A stretch of DNA of 63,146 nucleotides, from assembly GCA_964619885.1 (NCBI GenBank), contig CAZUGA010000025.1, forward strand, positions 1-63,146. Direction: 5' to 3'. A model generated the notes under the pieces. It saw only the letters and a list, made by a program, of their open reading frames with translations, did not search any database and was not told where the DNA came from. Every line of letters begins with the position of its first letter. Position 1 is the stretch's first letter. Below, piece by piece: positions 44,162 to 53,266 of this stretch. The DNA comes from CAZUGA01 sp964619885 (GTDB lineage Bacteria; Pseudomonadota; Gammaproteobacteria; Methylococcales; UBA1147). The position numbers were made by a program, and so were the translations under genes.

Positions 44162-45275
44162 TCGACAATACCCGGTCCAATGCATTTATAAATATCGTAT
44201 TGTCCTCTTTTGTTCCGACTGATACCCGGATATGATTCGGAAGTTCGTAATTTTGAATCGGTCGGACGATAACACCACAACGCAACAAAGCTCGGTAAAT
44301 CGGCTCTACCGGTCTTTTTAAATCGATACATAAAAAATTGCCGACCGATGGCAATATGTCCAGACTTCTCGAACGTATCGCTTCCGATAAATAAACTAAA
44401 CCCTGGGTATTAAGATTGACCGACTTTTCCAGGTGAGACTCATCCAATAACGCCGCCTCCGCGGCAATAAGTGCGTACGAATTGACATTAAACGGTTGCC
44501 TGACCCTATTTATCAATTCGGCGATTTCTATACTCGAAACACAATAACCAACGCGCAATCCAGCCAAACCATAGGCTTTAGAAAATGTTCGCGTCACGAT
44601 TAGATTGGGAAACTTATCCAACCATTGCAGGCTGTTAGGATAATCTGGCGCATCAACATATTCGAAATAAGCTTCATCTATAACACAGACGATATTGGAG
44701 GGCAGCGACGAAAGGAATACCTCAAGTTCGTGCTCGGCCAAGTGCGTTCCGGTGGGATTATTCGGATTGGCAATGAAAACAAGTCGAGAGTCCGCGTTAA
44801 TATTGAGACCGAACGCGGCGAGATCATGTCCGCCTGGCATATCACTGTCAGCCCCCAACGCAGGCACTACTCGCGCCGCCGCTCCAACAGCTTGGGTGAC
44901 AATGGGATACATCGCGAATGCGTGCTGCGAAAACACAGCTTCACAACCTGATTGTAAAAATACACGCGCAATAATATCCAACAAATCGCTAGAACCATTA
45001 CCCAAAGATATTTGCTGAGCTTGAACACCTAGTTTTTTCGCTAACTCCCATTTCAATCGGTGTCCGTTACCATCGGGATAGCGTCCAATTTCTATTTCGC
45101 TGGATCCAATAGCTTGCTTTACTCTGGGGCTCGGACCCAACGGACTTTCATTGGACGCGAGTTTAACAACATTAGACAAACCTAATTCACGTTCCAGGTC
45201 TTCGATTGATTTGCCGGGTTGGTAGGGTTTTAACTGGCGAACTCCAGGAGTCGCTAATTTATGGAATGTATTCAC
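44154..45275 (-). CDS. hisC: histidinol-phosphate/aromatic aminotransferase
   Basis: The 373-residue PLP enzyme of fold type I belongs to the HisC2 group that sits between pheA and tyrA. LASNESPLGPSPRVKQAI is the N-terminal signature, SLGNGSSDLLD and NPNNPTGTH bind PLP and substrate, and TRTFSKAYGLAGLRVGY carries the PLP lysine. In this location it may act in aromatic amino acid as well as histidine synthesis. The start is GTG at 45275. It overlaps tyrA. Confidence 0.92.
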   Translation of the reverse strand: MNTFHKLATPGVRQLKPYQPGKSIEDLERELGLSNVVKLASNESPLGPSPRVKQAIGSSEIEIGRYPDGNGHRLKWELAKKLGVQAQQISLGNGSSDLLDIIARVFLQSGCEAVFSQHAFAMYPIVTQAVGAAARVVPALGADSDMPGGHDLAAFGLNINADSRLVFIANPNNPTGTHLAEHELEVFLSSLPSNIVCVIDEAYFEYVDAPDYPNSLQWLDKFPNLIVTRTFSKAYGLAGLRVGYCVSSIEIAELINRVRQPFNVNSYALIAAEAALLDESHLEKSVNLNTQGLVYLSEAIRSRSLDILPSVGNFLCIDLKRPVEPIYRALLRCGVIVRPIQNYELPNHIRVSVGTKEDNTIFINALDRVLSND

Positions 45276-45385
45276 TTATCTGATGCACTAAATCACAGGG
45301 CAAGAGTCTATTGGGGAAATATAAATATTGGCTATTTTTATGGATTGATTGTTAATCCCAACAAACGGCAACTCGACGAAGAAAT

Positions 45386-46471
45386 TCAGATTACCGCCCG
45401 AGGATAAGAACCAAGAATTTTCAATAAACTCACTTTTTTTTCTATATTCTTTAGGGCCTTTGAAACCTTATCAGCGTTTTTATGCCCATCAACATCGACA
45501 AAAAAAACATAATTCCAGGAACCCCGCCGTGACGGTCGAGACTCGATTTTAGTTAAGCTAACGCCGTGTTCGGAAAATGGCTCCAGCATTTTATAAAGCG
45601 CTCCAGGTTGGTTTCCGGTAGAGACCAAAAGCGACGTTTTATCATTCCCCGTTGCCGGCGCCGCCAAACGACCGATAATCAAAAATCTCGTTGTATTATC
45701 CGGTTCATCCTCAATATTTTTCGCCAATATTTTCAAGCCATATAGATCGGATGCAATTTGCCCAGCAACCGCCGCGCTGTTATTGGTGATATTCGCCATT
45801 TTGGCGGCTTCGGCATTACTACTTACTGCGGTACGTTTTATACCTGGAACCGTACGATCCAACCATTCTCTGCACTGCGCAAAAGACTGCTGATGGGAGA
45901 AAATTTCCTCAATTTGTTCAATTTCCGAATCCTTCGACATCAAATTATGATGGATACGTAATTCAGCTTCACCACAAATCAGCAATGGAGAATTTAGAAA
46001 ACTGTCCAAGGTATGCGTAATCACCCCCTCCGTGGAATTTTCAACCGGAACCACGCCGAATTCCGCGAATCCACTTTCCACTTCGCGAAAAACCTCATCG
46101 ATCGCATTAAGCGATAAAGTCTCTATGCTATGCCCAAAATGTTTATGCGCAGCTTGTTGAGTAAAAGTGCCCTCAGGCCCTAAAAATGCGACTTTTAACG
46201 GCTTTTCCAATGCCAGACAAGCCGACATAAGCTCGCGAAAGAAAAAAACTACGAAATCGTTGGATAACGGGCCAGCGTTGAGTTCCTTGATTCGGCGTAA
46301 TACAGTTGCTTCACGATCAGGCCTGTAGAAACATTGCTGTTCCCCTGAAGCGATCTTGGTTTGCGCTACCCGTTTCGCAATATCCGCACGCCGGTTCGCT
46401 AACAGCAAAATCTGCTCATCAATCGAATCAATTTGATTCCTGAGTTCAGAAAGCGGCTGTAAAGACTCCAT
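45386..46471 (-). CDS. pheA: chorismate mutase/prephenate dehydratase (P-protein)
   Basis: The 361-residue bifunctional enzyme makes phenylpyruvate for phenylalanine. The AroQ-type mutase domain (1-90) has LRNQIDSIDEQILLLANRRADIAKRVAQ; the dehydratase domain (95-275) has VAFLGPEGTFTQQAA, VPVENSTEGVI and the catalytic DNTTRFLIIG; the ACT domain (285-361) has KIESRPSRRGSWNYVFFVDVDGH for feedback by phenylalanine. ATG 46471 is chosen over the TTG one codon before it. Confidence 0.96.
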   Translation of the reverse strand: MESLQPLSELRNQIDSIDEQILLLANRRADIAKRVAQTKIASGEQQCFYRPDREATVLRRIKELNAGPLSNDFVVFFFRELMSACLALEKPLKVAFLGPEGTFTQQAAHKHFGHSIETLSLNAIDEVFREVESGFAEFGVVPVENSTEGVITHTLDSFLNSPLLICGEAELRIHHNLMSKDSEIEQIEEIFSHQQSFAQCREWLDRTVPGIKRTAVSSNAEAAKMANITNNSAAVAGQIASDLYGLKILAKNIEDEPDNTTRFLIIGRLAAPATGNDKTSLLVSTGNQPGALYKMLEPFSEHGVSLTKIESRPSRRGSWNYVFFVDVDGHKNADKVSKALKNIEKKVSLLKILGSYPRAVI

Positions 46472-46668
46472 CAATTTAATCTTCTAAAAATGACTGGCGA
46501 AGTTGTACTAATTGTTTTTTATAAAATTACTGTTTTGCTGCTAGGATGGAGGGATAGTTGCCGATCATTGGGTTATTTACGAAGCGCTCGCCGATCGAAT
46601 TCCAAAAATTAAAGAATTTATTATCGCATATTTTTCAACCACATTTGGCCAAATATGATTATCCCAAT

Positions 46669-47751
46669 TTATCCGTAACGCCTTTCGAAATCGGCCATAA
46701 ATCCAATCAATGCGACAACCCCCGCATCAGGCATAGCATTGTATATGCTGGCACGCATCCCACCCACCGAACGGTGTCCCTTTAAAGCGACCAGACCTTG
46801 CTCAGCCGATTCTTGCAAAAATTTCGCCTCTAAGGACTTGTCCGCCAATAAAAAAGGTACATTCATTCTAGAACGCGCGGCAGGATCGACCGGATTGGTA
46901 TAAAAATCGGATATATCTATATAATTATAAAGCTTGCTTGCTTTGCGTTCGTTCCTAAGCGAGAGCGCCTCTAATCCGCCGCATCCCAACATCCATTCCA
47001 AAACCAAACCGACCATATACCAGTTAAAAGTTGCCGGAGTATTTAACATGGATTCACTATTGGCATGCGCAGCCAAATCATACATAGTCGGCATTGCTGG
47101 CAAACTATGCCCTAACAGATCCTCACGCACAACAACCACAGCAATTCCAGCTGGCCCCATATTTTTCTGTGCACCCGCATAAATCAATCCGAAACGCGCG
47201 ATATCCAATGGCCGCGACAAAATGTTGGACGACATATCTGAAACCAGTAGCATGTCACCAACGTCTGGTACCTTATCGAATTCAACGCCACCAATAGTTT
47301 CGTTGGATGTATAGTGCAAGTAGGCAGCCTGTTGGTCAACCTTCCACTCGTTTGTAGCAGGAATCGATCTAAAACCACCTGCTTCAGATGTAGCCGCGAT
47401 ATTAACCTGACAATATTTTTGCGCTTCCTTGATTGCTTTTTTTGACCAGGCACCCGTACACACATAGTTTGCACTGGGATGACTCCGCAGCAAATTTATC
47501 GGTACCATCGCGAATTGACTAGTTGCGCCACCCGGCAGAAAAAGTACGCGATAATTAGACGGAATGGATAACAATTGCCTCAGATCTTGCTCGGTCTTTT
47601 CTGCAATCGAGATAAATTCCTTTCCCCGATGGCTCATTTCCAAAACCGAAACACCACAATGCTGCCAATCGAGTAGTTCTTCTTTGGCACGAAGCAATAC
47701 CGATTGGGGTAGCATCGATGGTCCGGCGCCAAAATTATAAATTTGGGTCAT
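46669..47751 (-). CDS. serC: phosphoserine aminotransferase
   Basis: The 360-residue PLP enzyme makes 3-phosphoserine and also works in pyridoxine synthesis. It begins YNFGAGPSMLPQSVL and contains LFLPGGATSQFAMVP, YVCTGAWSKKAI, the PLP lysine region LIYAGAQKNMGPAG, and the C-terminal HRSVGGMRASIYNAMPDAGV. It sits between gyrA and pheA, as in Pseudomonas. A 193-bp spacer precedes pheA with no terminator seen. Confidence 0.97.
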   Translation of the reverse strand: MTQIYNFGAGPSMLPQSVLLRAKEELLDWQHCGVSVLEMSHRGKEFISIAEKTEQDLRQLLSIPSNYRVLFLPGGATSQFAMVPINLLRSHPSANYVCTGAWSKKAIKEAQKYCQVNIAATSEAGGFRSIPATNEWKVDQQAAYLHYTSNETIGGVEFDKVPDVGDMLLVSDMSSNILSRPLDIARFGLIYAGAQKNMGPAGIAVVVVREDLLGHSLPAMPTMYDLAAHANSESMLNTPATFNWYMVGLVLEWMLGCGGLEALSLRNERKASKLYNYIDISDFYTNPVDPAARSRMNVPFLLADKSLEAKFLQESAEQGLVALKGHRSVGGMRASIYNAMPDAGVVALIGFMADFERRYG

Positions 47752-47908
47752 GGTCTAACCACGGGTGTTAATCTAGAGTCATGTCGAGAAAAACCATAGA
47801 AGGAGAGGGAACAGAGTAAAATTTCCAACAGTCTAGGGGCAATATTATTAAGACAATCCCGGCCAATACGACCAATCGGCACATAAAAGCGTACTACCGG
47901 CAGACCTA

Positions 47909-50476
47909 TCAATCATTTGATTCGTCGGGCAATTCAGCTTCGTCTTCGTCTAATAATCCGTCAATCCTATCTACACCAACCACTTTCTCTTCATTGGTCA
48001 GTCTAATCACCCTAACACCTTGAGTATTCCGACTTAATACAGAAATTTCATTAACCCGAGTTCGAACCAAAGTTCCAGCGTCGGAAATCAACATCAGTTC
48101 GTCACTATCCCCCACTAGTGTGGCACCGACTACGCTACCATTGCGTTCGGAAGTTTGAATTGCAATGACACCCTGGCCTCCACGCTTGTGTATCGGAAAG
48201 TCCTCGACCAATGTGCGTTTTCCATAGCCATTCTCCGTGACATTGAATACCGTACCCTCTGCAGAAATAATCAATGAAATAACTTTCTGCTCTGGTTGCA
48301 GACGAATTCCCCGCACACCTCCCGCAGTTCGGCCCATCGAGCGCACATCGGTTTCGTTAAAGCATACAACCTTCCCTGCACTGCTGAAAAGCATAATGTC
48401 GCGATGCCCGTCTGTTACTGCGGCTCCAACGAGAGAATCACCCGGACGCAAGTCAATCGCAATCTTGCCGTTCGAACGTTGCCTTTCAAATTCTTTCAGT
48501 GAAGTCTTTTTCACGGTGCCGAACTCGGTCGCCATGAATACAAAATAATCGCTTTGAAATTCTCGAACCGGTAGGATGGTATTGATCTTTTCTCCATCAT
48601 CCAAGCTTAATAAGTTGATAAACGGCTTGCCGCGAGCGCCTCTAGATGCGACTGGCAATTCGTATACCTTCAACCAATACACTTTTCCAAAACTGGAGAA
48701 ACACAATATTATATCGTGAGTATTCGCTACAAAAAGTTTATCAATAAAATCTTCTTGCTTAGTCGTTGTAGCGGATTTTCCACGACCACCGCGACGTTGC
48801 GCCTTATACTCATCGAGCGATTGAGATTTAACATAACCCTCGTGGGACATCGTTACCACAACATCCTCTTCGGTAATCAGATCTTCCGCGGTAAGATTAA
48901 GCTGATTCTGTAAGATTTCGGTCCGCCGTTGATCGCCAAAATCATCTTTGATAATACGTAATTCTTCACGTATCACTTCTAACAGACGGCTTTCGCTGCC
49001 AAGAATTTCCAACAGCTCGTCAATTTGTGCCAGGAGCTTTTTGTATTCGTCAACAATCTTGTCCTGCTCCAAACCAGTCAAGCGGTGCAGTTGCAAATCA
49101 AGAATAGCTTTTGCTTGAACCGATGATAGCAAATAACCGTCGCCGCTAATTCCGTACGTAGGGTCCAACCCATCGGGTCGAGACCGAGTCGCATCTGCTC
49201 GGTCCAATAAGGTTTCGACCAACCCAGATGCCCAGCGTTTTGCAAGCAATTGTTCCTTGGCTATAGTCGGATTCGCAGCGGCTTTGATCAGCGCAATCAT
49301 CTCGTCTATATTAGCCAATGCAACGGCCAAACCTTCCAAAACATGCGCTCTATCACGCGCTTTGCGAAGATTGAACAGAGTACGCCTAGTTACGACTTCG
49401 CGCCGATGGTCAATAAAAGCAACCAATATTTCCTTAAGATTCATGCACTGCGGGCGACCGTCCAACAGCGCAACCATGTTGATCCCAAATACGTTCTGTA
49501 ATTGGGTATGTTGGTACAGATTATTTAAAATAACTTCAGCAACTTCACCGCGGCGCAGTTCTATAACCATCCGCATTCCGTCCTTATCAGATTCGTCGCG
49601 TAGCGCCGAAATGCCCTCTAATTTGCCATCCTTGACCATATCGGCGATCTTCTCCAACAATCTGGCTTTGTTTACCTGATAAGGTAATTCGGTCACGATA
49701 ATGGCTTGGCGACTTGAATCATCGATATTCTCGAAATGCGCCCGTGCACGCAGATAAATCCGACCTCGCCCAGTTAAATATGCTTCACGGATACCATTGG
49801 CCCCGTTTATGATCCCGGCGGTGGGAAAGTCTGGCCCGGGCAAATGTTCGAACAGCTGATTGATGGAGATATCGGGATTATCAATCAACAACAAACATGT
49901 TTCGATTACTTCGGATAGATTATGCGGTGGTATATTGGTCGCCATTCCTACCGCGATGCCGGCCGAGCCGTTTATCAGCAGATTAGGAACTTTGGTTGGA
50001 AAAACCTTGGGCTCGGACTCGGATTCATCGTAGTTAGGGATAAAATCTACTGTCTCTTTATCCAAATCAGCAATTAATTCATGCGATATCTTGGCCATGC
50101 GAACTTCTGTATAACGCATTGCGGCCGGCGAATCACCGTCCACAGAACCAAAATTCCCCTGACCATCGACCAGCATATATCGCATCGAAAACGGTTGAGC
50201 CATACGGACAATCGTGTCGTACACTGCGGTATCGCCATGAGGATGGTATTTACCAATAACATCACCCACTACACGTGCCGATTTTTTATAGGCTTTGTTC
50301 CAATCGTTCCCCAATACGTTCATTGCATATAAAACTCGACGATGAACCGGCTTCAAACCATCACGGACGTCTGGAAGCGCGCGACCTACAATGACACTCA
50401 TCGCGTAATCCAAATACGACTTCTTCATCTCGTCTTCTAAATTGACGAGCGAAACTTCCTTTGCAAACTCTGACAT
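47909..50476 (-). CDS. gyrA: DNA gyrase subunit A
   Basis: The 855-residue catalytic subunit of type II topoisomerase. SYLDYAMSVIVGRALPDVRDGLKPVHRR is the N-terminal block (the quinolone region, GDVIGKYHPHGDTAVYDTIVRMAQ, includes the usual Ser position occupied by Asp-Thr variation HPHGDTAV), and the active-site tyrosine lies in AAMRYTEVRM. The C-terminal beta-pinwheel carries the GyrA box QRRGGRGK, required for wrapping DNA. Length is close to the usual 875. It begins at ATG 50476; a long leader with repeats precedes it. Confidence 0.98.
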   Translation of the reverse strand: MSEFAKEVSLVNLEDEMKKSYLDYAMSVIVGRALPDVRDGLKPVHRRVLYAMNVLGNDWNKAYKKSARVVGDVIGKYHPHGDTAVYDTIVRMAQPFSMRYMLVDGQGNFGSVDGDSPAAMRYTEVRMAKISHELIADLDKETVDFIPNYDESESEPKVFPTKVPNLLINGSAGIAVGMATNIPPHNLSEVIETCLLLIDNPDISINQLFEHLPGPDFPTAGIINGANGIREAYLTGRGRIYLRARAHFENIDDSSRQAIIVTELPYQVNKARLLEKIADMVKDGKLEGISALRDESDKDGMRMVIELRRGEVAEVILNNLYQHTQLQNVFGINMVALLDGRPQCMNLKEILVAFIDHRREVVTRRTLFNLRKARDRAHVLEGLAVALANIDEMIALIKAAANPTIAKEQLLAKRWASGLVETLLDRADATRSRPDGLDPTYGISGDGYLLSSVQAKAILDLQLHRLTGLEQDKIVDEYKKLLAQIDELLEILGSESRLLEVIREELRIIKDDFGDQRRTEILQNQLNLTAEDLITEEDVVVTMSHEGYVKSQSLDEYKAQRRGGRGKSATTTKQEDFIDKLFVANTHDIILCFSSFGKVYWLKVYELPVASRGARGKPFINLLSLDDGEKINTILPVREFQSDYFVFMATEFGTVKKTSLKEFERQRSNGKIAIDLRPGDSLVGAAVTDGHRDIMLFSSAGKVVCFNETDVRSMGRTAGGVRGIRLQPEQKVISLIISAEGTVFNVTENGYGKRTLVEDFPIHKRGGQGVIAIQTSERNGSVVGATLVGDSDELMLISDAGTLVRTRVNEISVLSRNTQGVRVIRLTNEEKVVGVDRIDGLLDEDEAELPDESND

Positions 50477-50497
50477 TAGACCGCGTAGACCTTATAA

Positions 50498-50534
50498 ACG
50501 GAGGGGGTTACCGTATTGACGGAGGGGATAACCG
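50498..50534 (-). repeat. pair of 16-bp direct repeats in the gyrA leader
   Basis: Two near-identical 16-base units, ACGGAGGGGGTTACCG (50498-50513) and ACGGAGGGGATAACCG (50519-50534) on the plus strand, start exactly 21 bp apart, two helical turns. They lie in the gyrA leader, downstream of the apparent promoter. On the transcript they read as C-rich CCCCUCC elements. They could be a binding site for a dimeric regulator or an RNA element. Confidence 0.6.
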
Positions 50535-50860
50535 CACAACAAACTGTTGTCGATAATATTAGCGACGACAAAAAACTAATTCCATATTTCTAATTACCGC
50601 GATTCGCTTTTAACTTGCAACAATGCAATCGGCTTGCTAGGCCTAAAAACTCTCGTATTATAACAAATTTTTCACGCCCTTAGCAGCTCGATTTATATCG
50701 TTTTTAGAACCGCTACCTACCTACAGTTGCGAAATAAGAAAATGCTACCTTGGAATCAACAAACCCCTCATTCAAAACCAGATCAACACATCATTGTGAC
50801 ACAAGGTTAAAGGTTTAAACTCTAGTATTTTATTGCAACAACTCCGATTCAATTTCAGCA
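50535..50860. other. upstream region of gyrA, convergent side empty
   Basis: Apart from the promoter at 50657-50665, this stretch between gyrA and the EamA transporter gene contains no gene or clear terminator. It is AT-rich. Confidence 0.4.
50657..50665 (-). promoter_or_regulatory. extended -10 promoter for gyrA
   Basis: On the minus strand TGTTATAAT combines a consensus -10 TATAAT with the extended TG element, and has no good -35 at 17 bp (TGCTAA). The predicted start lies near 50650, leaving a leader of about 175 bases before the gyrA ATG. Confidence 0.65.
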
Positions 50861-51781
50861 CTAGATTCTCTTTTGTGATTTATCCCGTGTTACAGCAAAA
50901 ACGCCCGTCAACACCAACAAGGCTCCAAATACCTGTACTCGAGTTAGTTGCTCGCCTAGAAAAAAATACGCAAGAGCAATCGTTCCGACAGGGCCTGCAG
51001 AACTGATTATTGATGCCGGTCCAGCACCGAGCCTCAGAATACCCGCATTCATAAAAAAAGCTGGCATTACAGTAGAAATCAGGGCCATTAAAAATGCGAT
51101 GGCATAAATATCAATGGGTAGATCAATAATTTGTCCACCATGCGCGACCAAAAAATGCAGGCTGGTTACGATACAGGCAACACTCATGGTATACGCCGTA
51201 TATTTTGCCGAGCCCAACTTCAATATCATCACGCCACTGCCCATCATGTATATCGCAAATGAAAAGGCGCTAGCAAATACCAAACCCGCGCCCAACCACA
51301 ACTGGGGATATTCACCCGACATATTCTCTATAAAAACGATTGAAATACCGACGTAGCTTAGTACTAACGCAATAACATGATTTTGGCTGACCCGTGTTCC
51401 ATTAATCAGACTCGACAGCAAAATGACCAATGTCGGATACAGAAATAGAATCAATCGCTCCAGACCTGCCGAGATATACAACAAACCCTGAAAATCCAAG
51501 AAACTGGCAAGGTAATAGCCTATCATGCCCAGCAAGATCAAGCTCAACCAATCCCTAAAACCAAGCCTGTAGGAATCTACCCTTTTGGCCGACCACCAAC
51601 CCGCAAGAAGAAAAAACGGCAACACCATCACCATTCTCAAAGCGAGCAATGTAATCGAATCCACAGCACTCTGAGCGTAAGCCAACTTTATCAACACTGC
51701 TTTGGCAGAAAATCCTAGCGCAGCAAATAGCACAAATACACTTCCGATTACCCGGCGGTGTGATTCGACCGAAGAATCCAT
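50861..51781 (-). CDS. EamA-family DMT transporter
   Basis: The 306-residue inner-membrane protein has about ten hydrophobic helices arranged as two EamA repeats. The first has FSAKAVLIKLAYAQSAVDSITLLALRM, and the second ends with a PASIISSAGPVGTIALAYFFLGEQLTRVQVFGALLVLTGVF signature. DMT exporters move small metabolites; the substrate cannot be inferred. ATG 51781 opens shortly before the first helix; the frame extends to a TTG at 51853, which would give a longer cytoplasmic tail. Confidence 0.85.
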   Translation of the reverse strand: MDSSVESHRRVIGSVFVLFAALGFSAKAVLIKLAYAQSAVDSITLLALRMVMVLPFFLLAGWWSAKRVDSYRLGFRDWLSLILLGMIGYYLASFLDFQGLLYISAGLERLILFLYPTLVILLSSLINGTRVSQNHVIALVLSYVGISIVFIENMSGEYPQLWLGAGLVFASAFSFAIYMMGSGVMILKLGSAKYTAYTMSVACIVTSLHFLVAHGGQIIDLPIDIYAIAFLMALISTVMPAFFMNAGILRLGAGPASIISSAGPVGTIALAYFFLGEQLTRVQVFGALLVLTGVFAVTRDKSQKRI

Positions 51782-51915
51782 ATTATTCGTTACAGAGTTT
51801 ATTGAAGTAAATTGAACCGCGACATTCGCAAAGTAATCGCGGGCATCCAACAAAAAAGCTTACCTGCTCATTGCAAACATTTTTATGATAAAACAATGGT
51901 ATGATAAAGAATCAT

Positions 51916-52467
51916 TTAGGGTCGAAATCCACGCTCAATCCCAAGGCGCAGTAACCCCGCCACGCTGATTGCATCGGTAATTTTTCCGCTAAGCGCCATA
52001 GTCACAGCTTCATTGAACGGTAGTTTTTTAACCGTAATCATTTCTGTTTCTTCAAATTCTGTTTCACCGTGGGTTAATTGCTCGGCAACAAAAACAAACC
52101 CCTTTTCGTTCGTTACCGAATTAGATGTATGCAAGCGCATCAACGGTTGCCATTTCGCAGCAGATAAACCGGTTTCTTCCTTCAATTCGCGTTTGGCGGT
52201 TTCCATGGGGTCTTCCCCCATCGGAGACCCACCCATTGGTATTTCCCAAGAATATTCATCCAATACATAGCGGTATTGACCGACCAGCCAGGTATCTCCA
52301 TTGGCATCTAAGGGTATAATACCGATCGCTTGATTTTTGAAATTAACCCTGCCGTAAAAATTTATGCGGCCCGCCGGATTGATGACTTCATCTTCCCGCA
52401 CTTCGAACCAGGCGTTCTGAAAAATCTCGCGGCTTCGGATAAATCGCCATGGATTAGATTCTGACAT
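51916..52467 (-). CDS. Nudix hydrolase (ADP-ribose/sugar-nucleotide type)
   Basis: The 183-residue protein resembles ADP-ribose pyrophosphatase-type Nudix enzymes. The Nudix box is GEDPMETAKRELKEETGL (about 82-99) following WEIPMGGSPM. It hydrolyses nucleoside diphosphates linked to another moiety; the exact substrate is unknown. It is leftward, with 58 bp to the divergent AlkB-like gene. Confidence 0.88.
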   Translation of the reverse strand: MSESNPWRFIRSREIFQNAWFEVREDEVINPAGRINFYGRVNFKNQAIGIIPLDANGDTWLVGQYRYVLDEYSWEIPMGGSPMGEDPMETAKRELKEETGLSAAKWQPLMRLHTSNSVTNEKGFVFVAEQLTHGETEFEETEMITVKKLPFNEAVTMALSGKITDAISVAGLLRLGIERGFRP

Positions 52468-52525
52468 GAGTAATCATTAAACCTATATAGTCCTGCACCA
52501 ATTCTCCAACCACCATTTCAGCTAG

Positions 52526-53170
52526 ATGTACGTGAAAAATTTTTCTAATAACCTAACTCAGCTGGCATTTGGCATGGAAGAAATTATCAAATACGATGGA
52601 AACCTATACCTAGCACAAAATTATTTGCCGACCGTCCAAGCGAACGCTTTGCTCTCAGCACTATTGAAGCAACTGGACTGGCAGGATGAAAGTATTCGAA
52701 TTTACGGCAAGACAATTTTATCACCTCGCCGAGTTTGCTGGTATGGTGACCCTGATGCGATATATACGTACTCCGGTATCCGCCACGTACCCCGGCCTTG
52801 GCCCAGCTTGCTTATGCACCTGCGCGAGCAACTACAGCTATACACATGCCGTCCCTTCAATGCCGTCCTGGCTAACCTTTACCGCGATAATAACGATTCA
52901 ATGGGTTGGCATGCCGACAAAGAAAAAGAACTTGGGTCCAAGCCCTTCATCGCCTCAATCAGCCTAGGCGAAAGCCGTACATTCAAAATACGACATAACA
53001 AAACCAAAGAAACTACATCAATAGAACTGAGCAATGGCAGCTTGATTCTGATGTGCGGCGACTTGCAAAAATACTGGCAACACAGCGTTCCCAAGCGCAG
53101 CCGCGCAAAGTCTTCGCGGATCAACTTGAGCTTTCGCTTTGTATATAGCGAGGACACCACCAGTTCTTAG
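52526..53170 (+). CDS. AlkB-like 2-oxoglutarate/Fe(II) dioxygenase
   Basis: The 214-residue protein is a member of the AlkB family that repairs alkylated nucleic acid bases. The iron-binding HxD is in SMGWHADKEKELG (about 127-140), the distal histidine in YWQHSVPK, and the 2-oxoglutarate-binding arginines in SSRINLSFRFV. The N-terminal region (LSPRRVCWYGD, YTYSG) fits the nucleotide-recognition lid of AlkB2-like enzymes. ATG 52526 is used, but an internal ATG at 52574 (MEEIIKYDG) is equally plausible. A convergent terminator follows. Confidence 0.88.
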   Translation: MYVKNFSNNLTQLAFGMEEIIKYDGNLYLAQNYLPTVQANALLSALLKQLDWQDESIRIYGKTILSPRRVCWYGDPDAIYTYSGIRHVPRPWPSLLMHLREQLQLYTCRPFNAVLANLYRDNNDSMGWHADKEKELGSKPFIASISLGESRTFKIRHNKTKETTSIELSNGSLILMCGDLQKYWQHSVPKRSRAKSSRINLSFRFVYSEDTTSS

Positions 53171-53205
53171 CAGTAAATACCATCACGCCATTTCTGTTGG
53201 CGCAT

Positions 53206-53240
53206 TAAAAACCCGATACCTATTCATCAGATATCGGGTT
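53206..53240 (-). terminator. terminator of aceA (possibly bidirectional)
   Basis: An eight-base stem ACCCGATA/TATCGGGT with a 13-base loop is followed on the minus strand by TTTTTAAT. It lies between the convergent AlkB-like gene and aceA, 27 bp past the aceA stop. On the plus strand the T-tract is weaker. Confidence 0.8.
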
Positions 53241-53266
53241 TGATTAACACAGAATACTGTTCAGTA

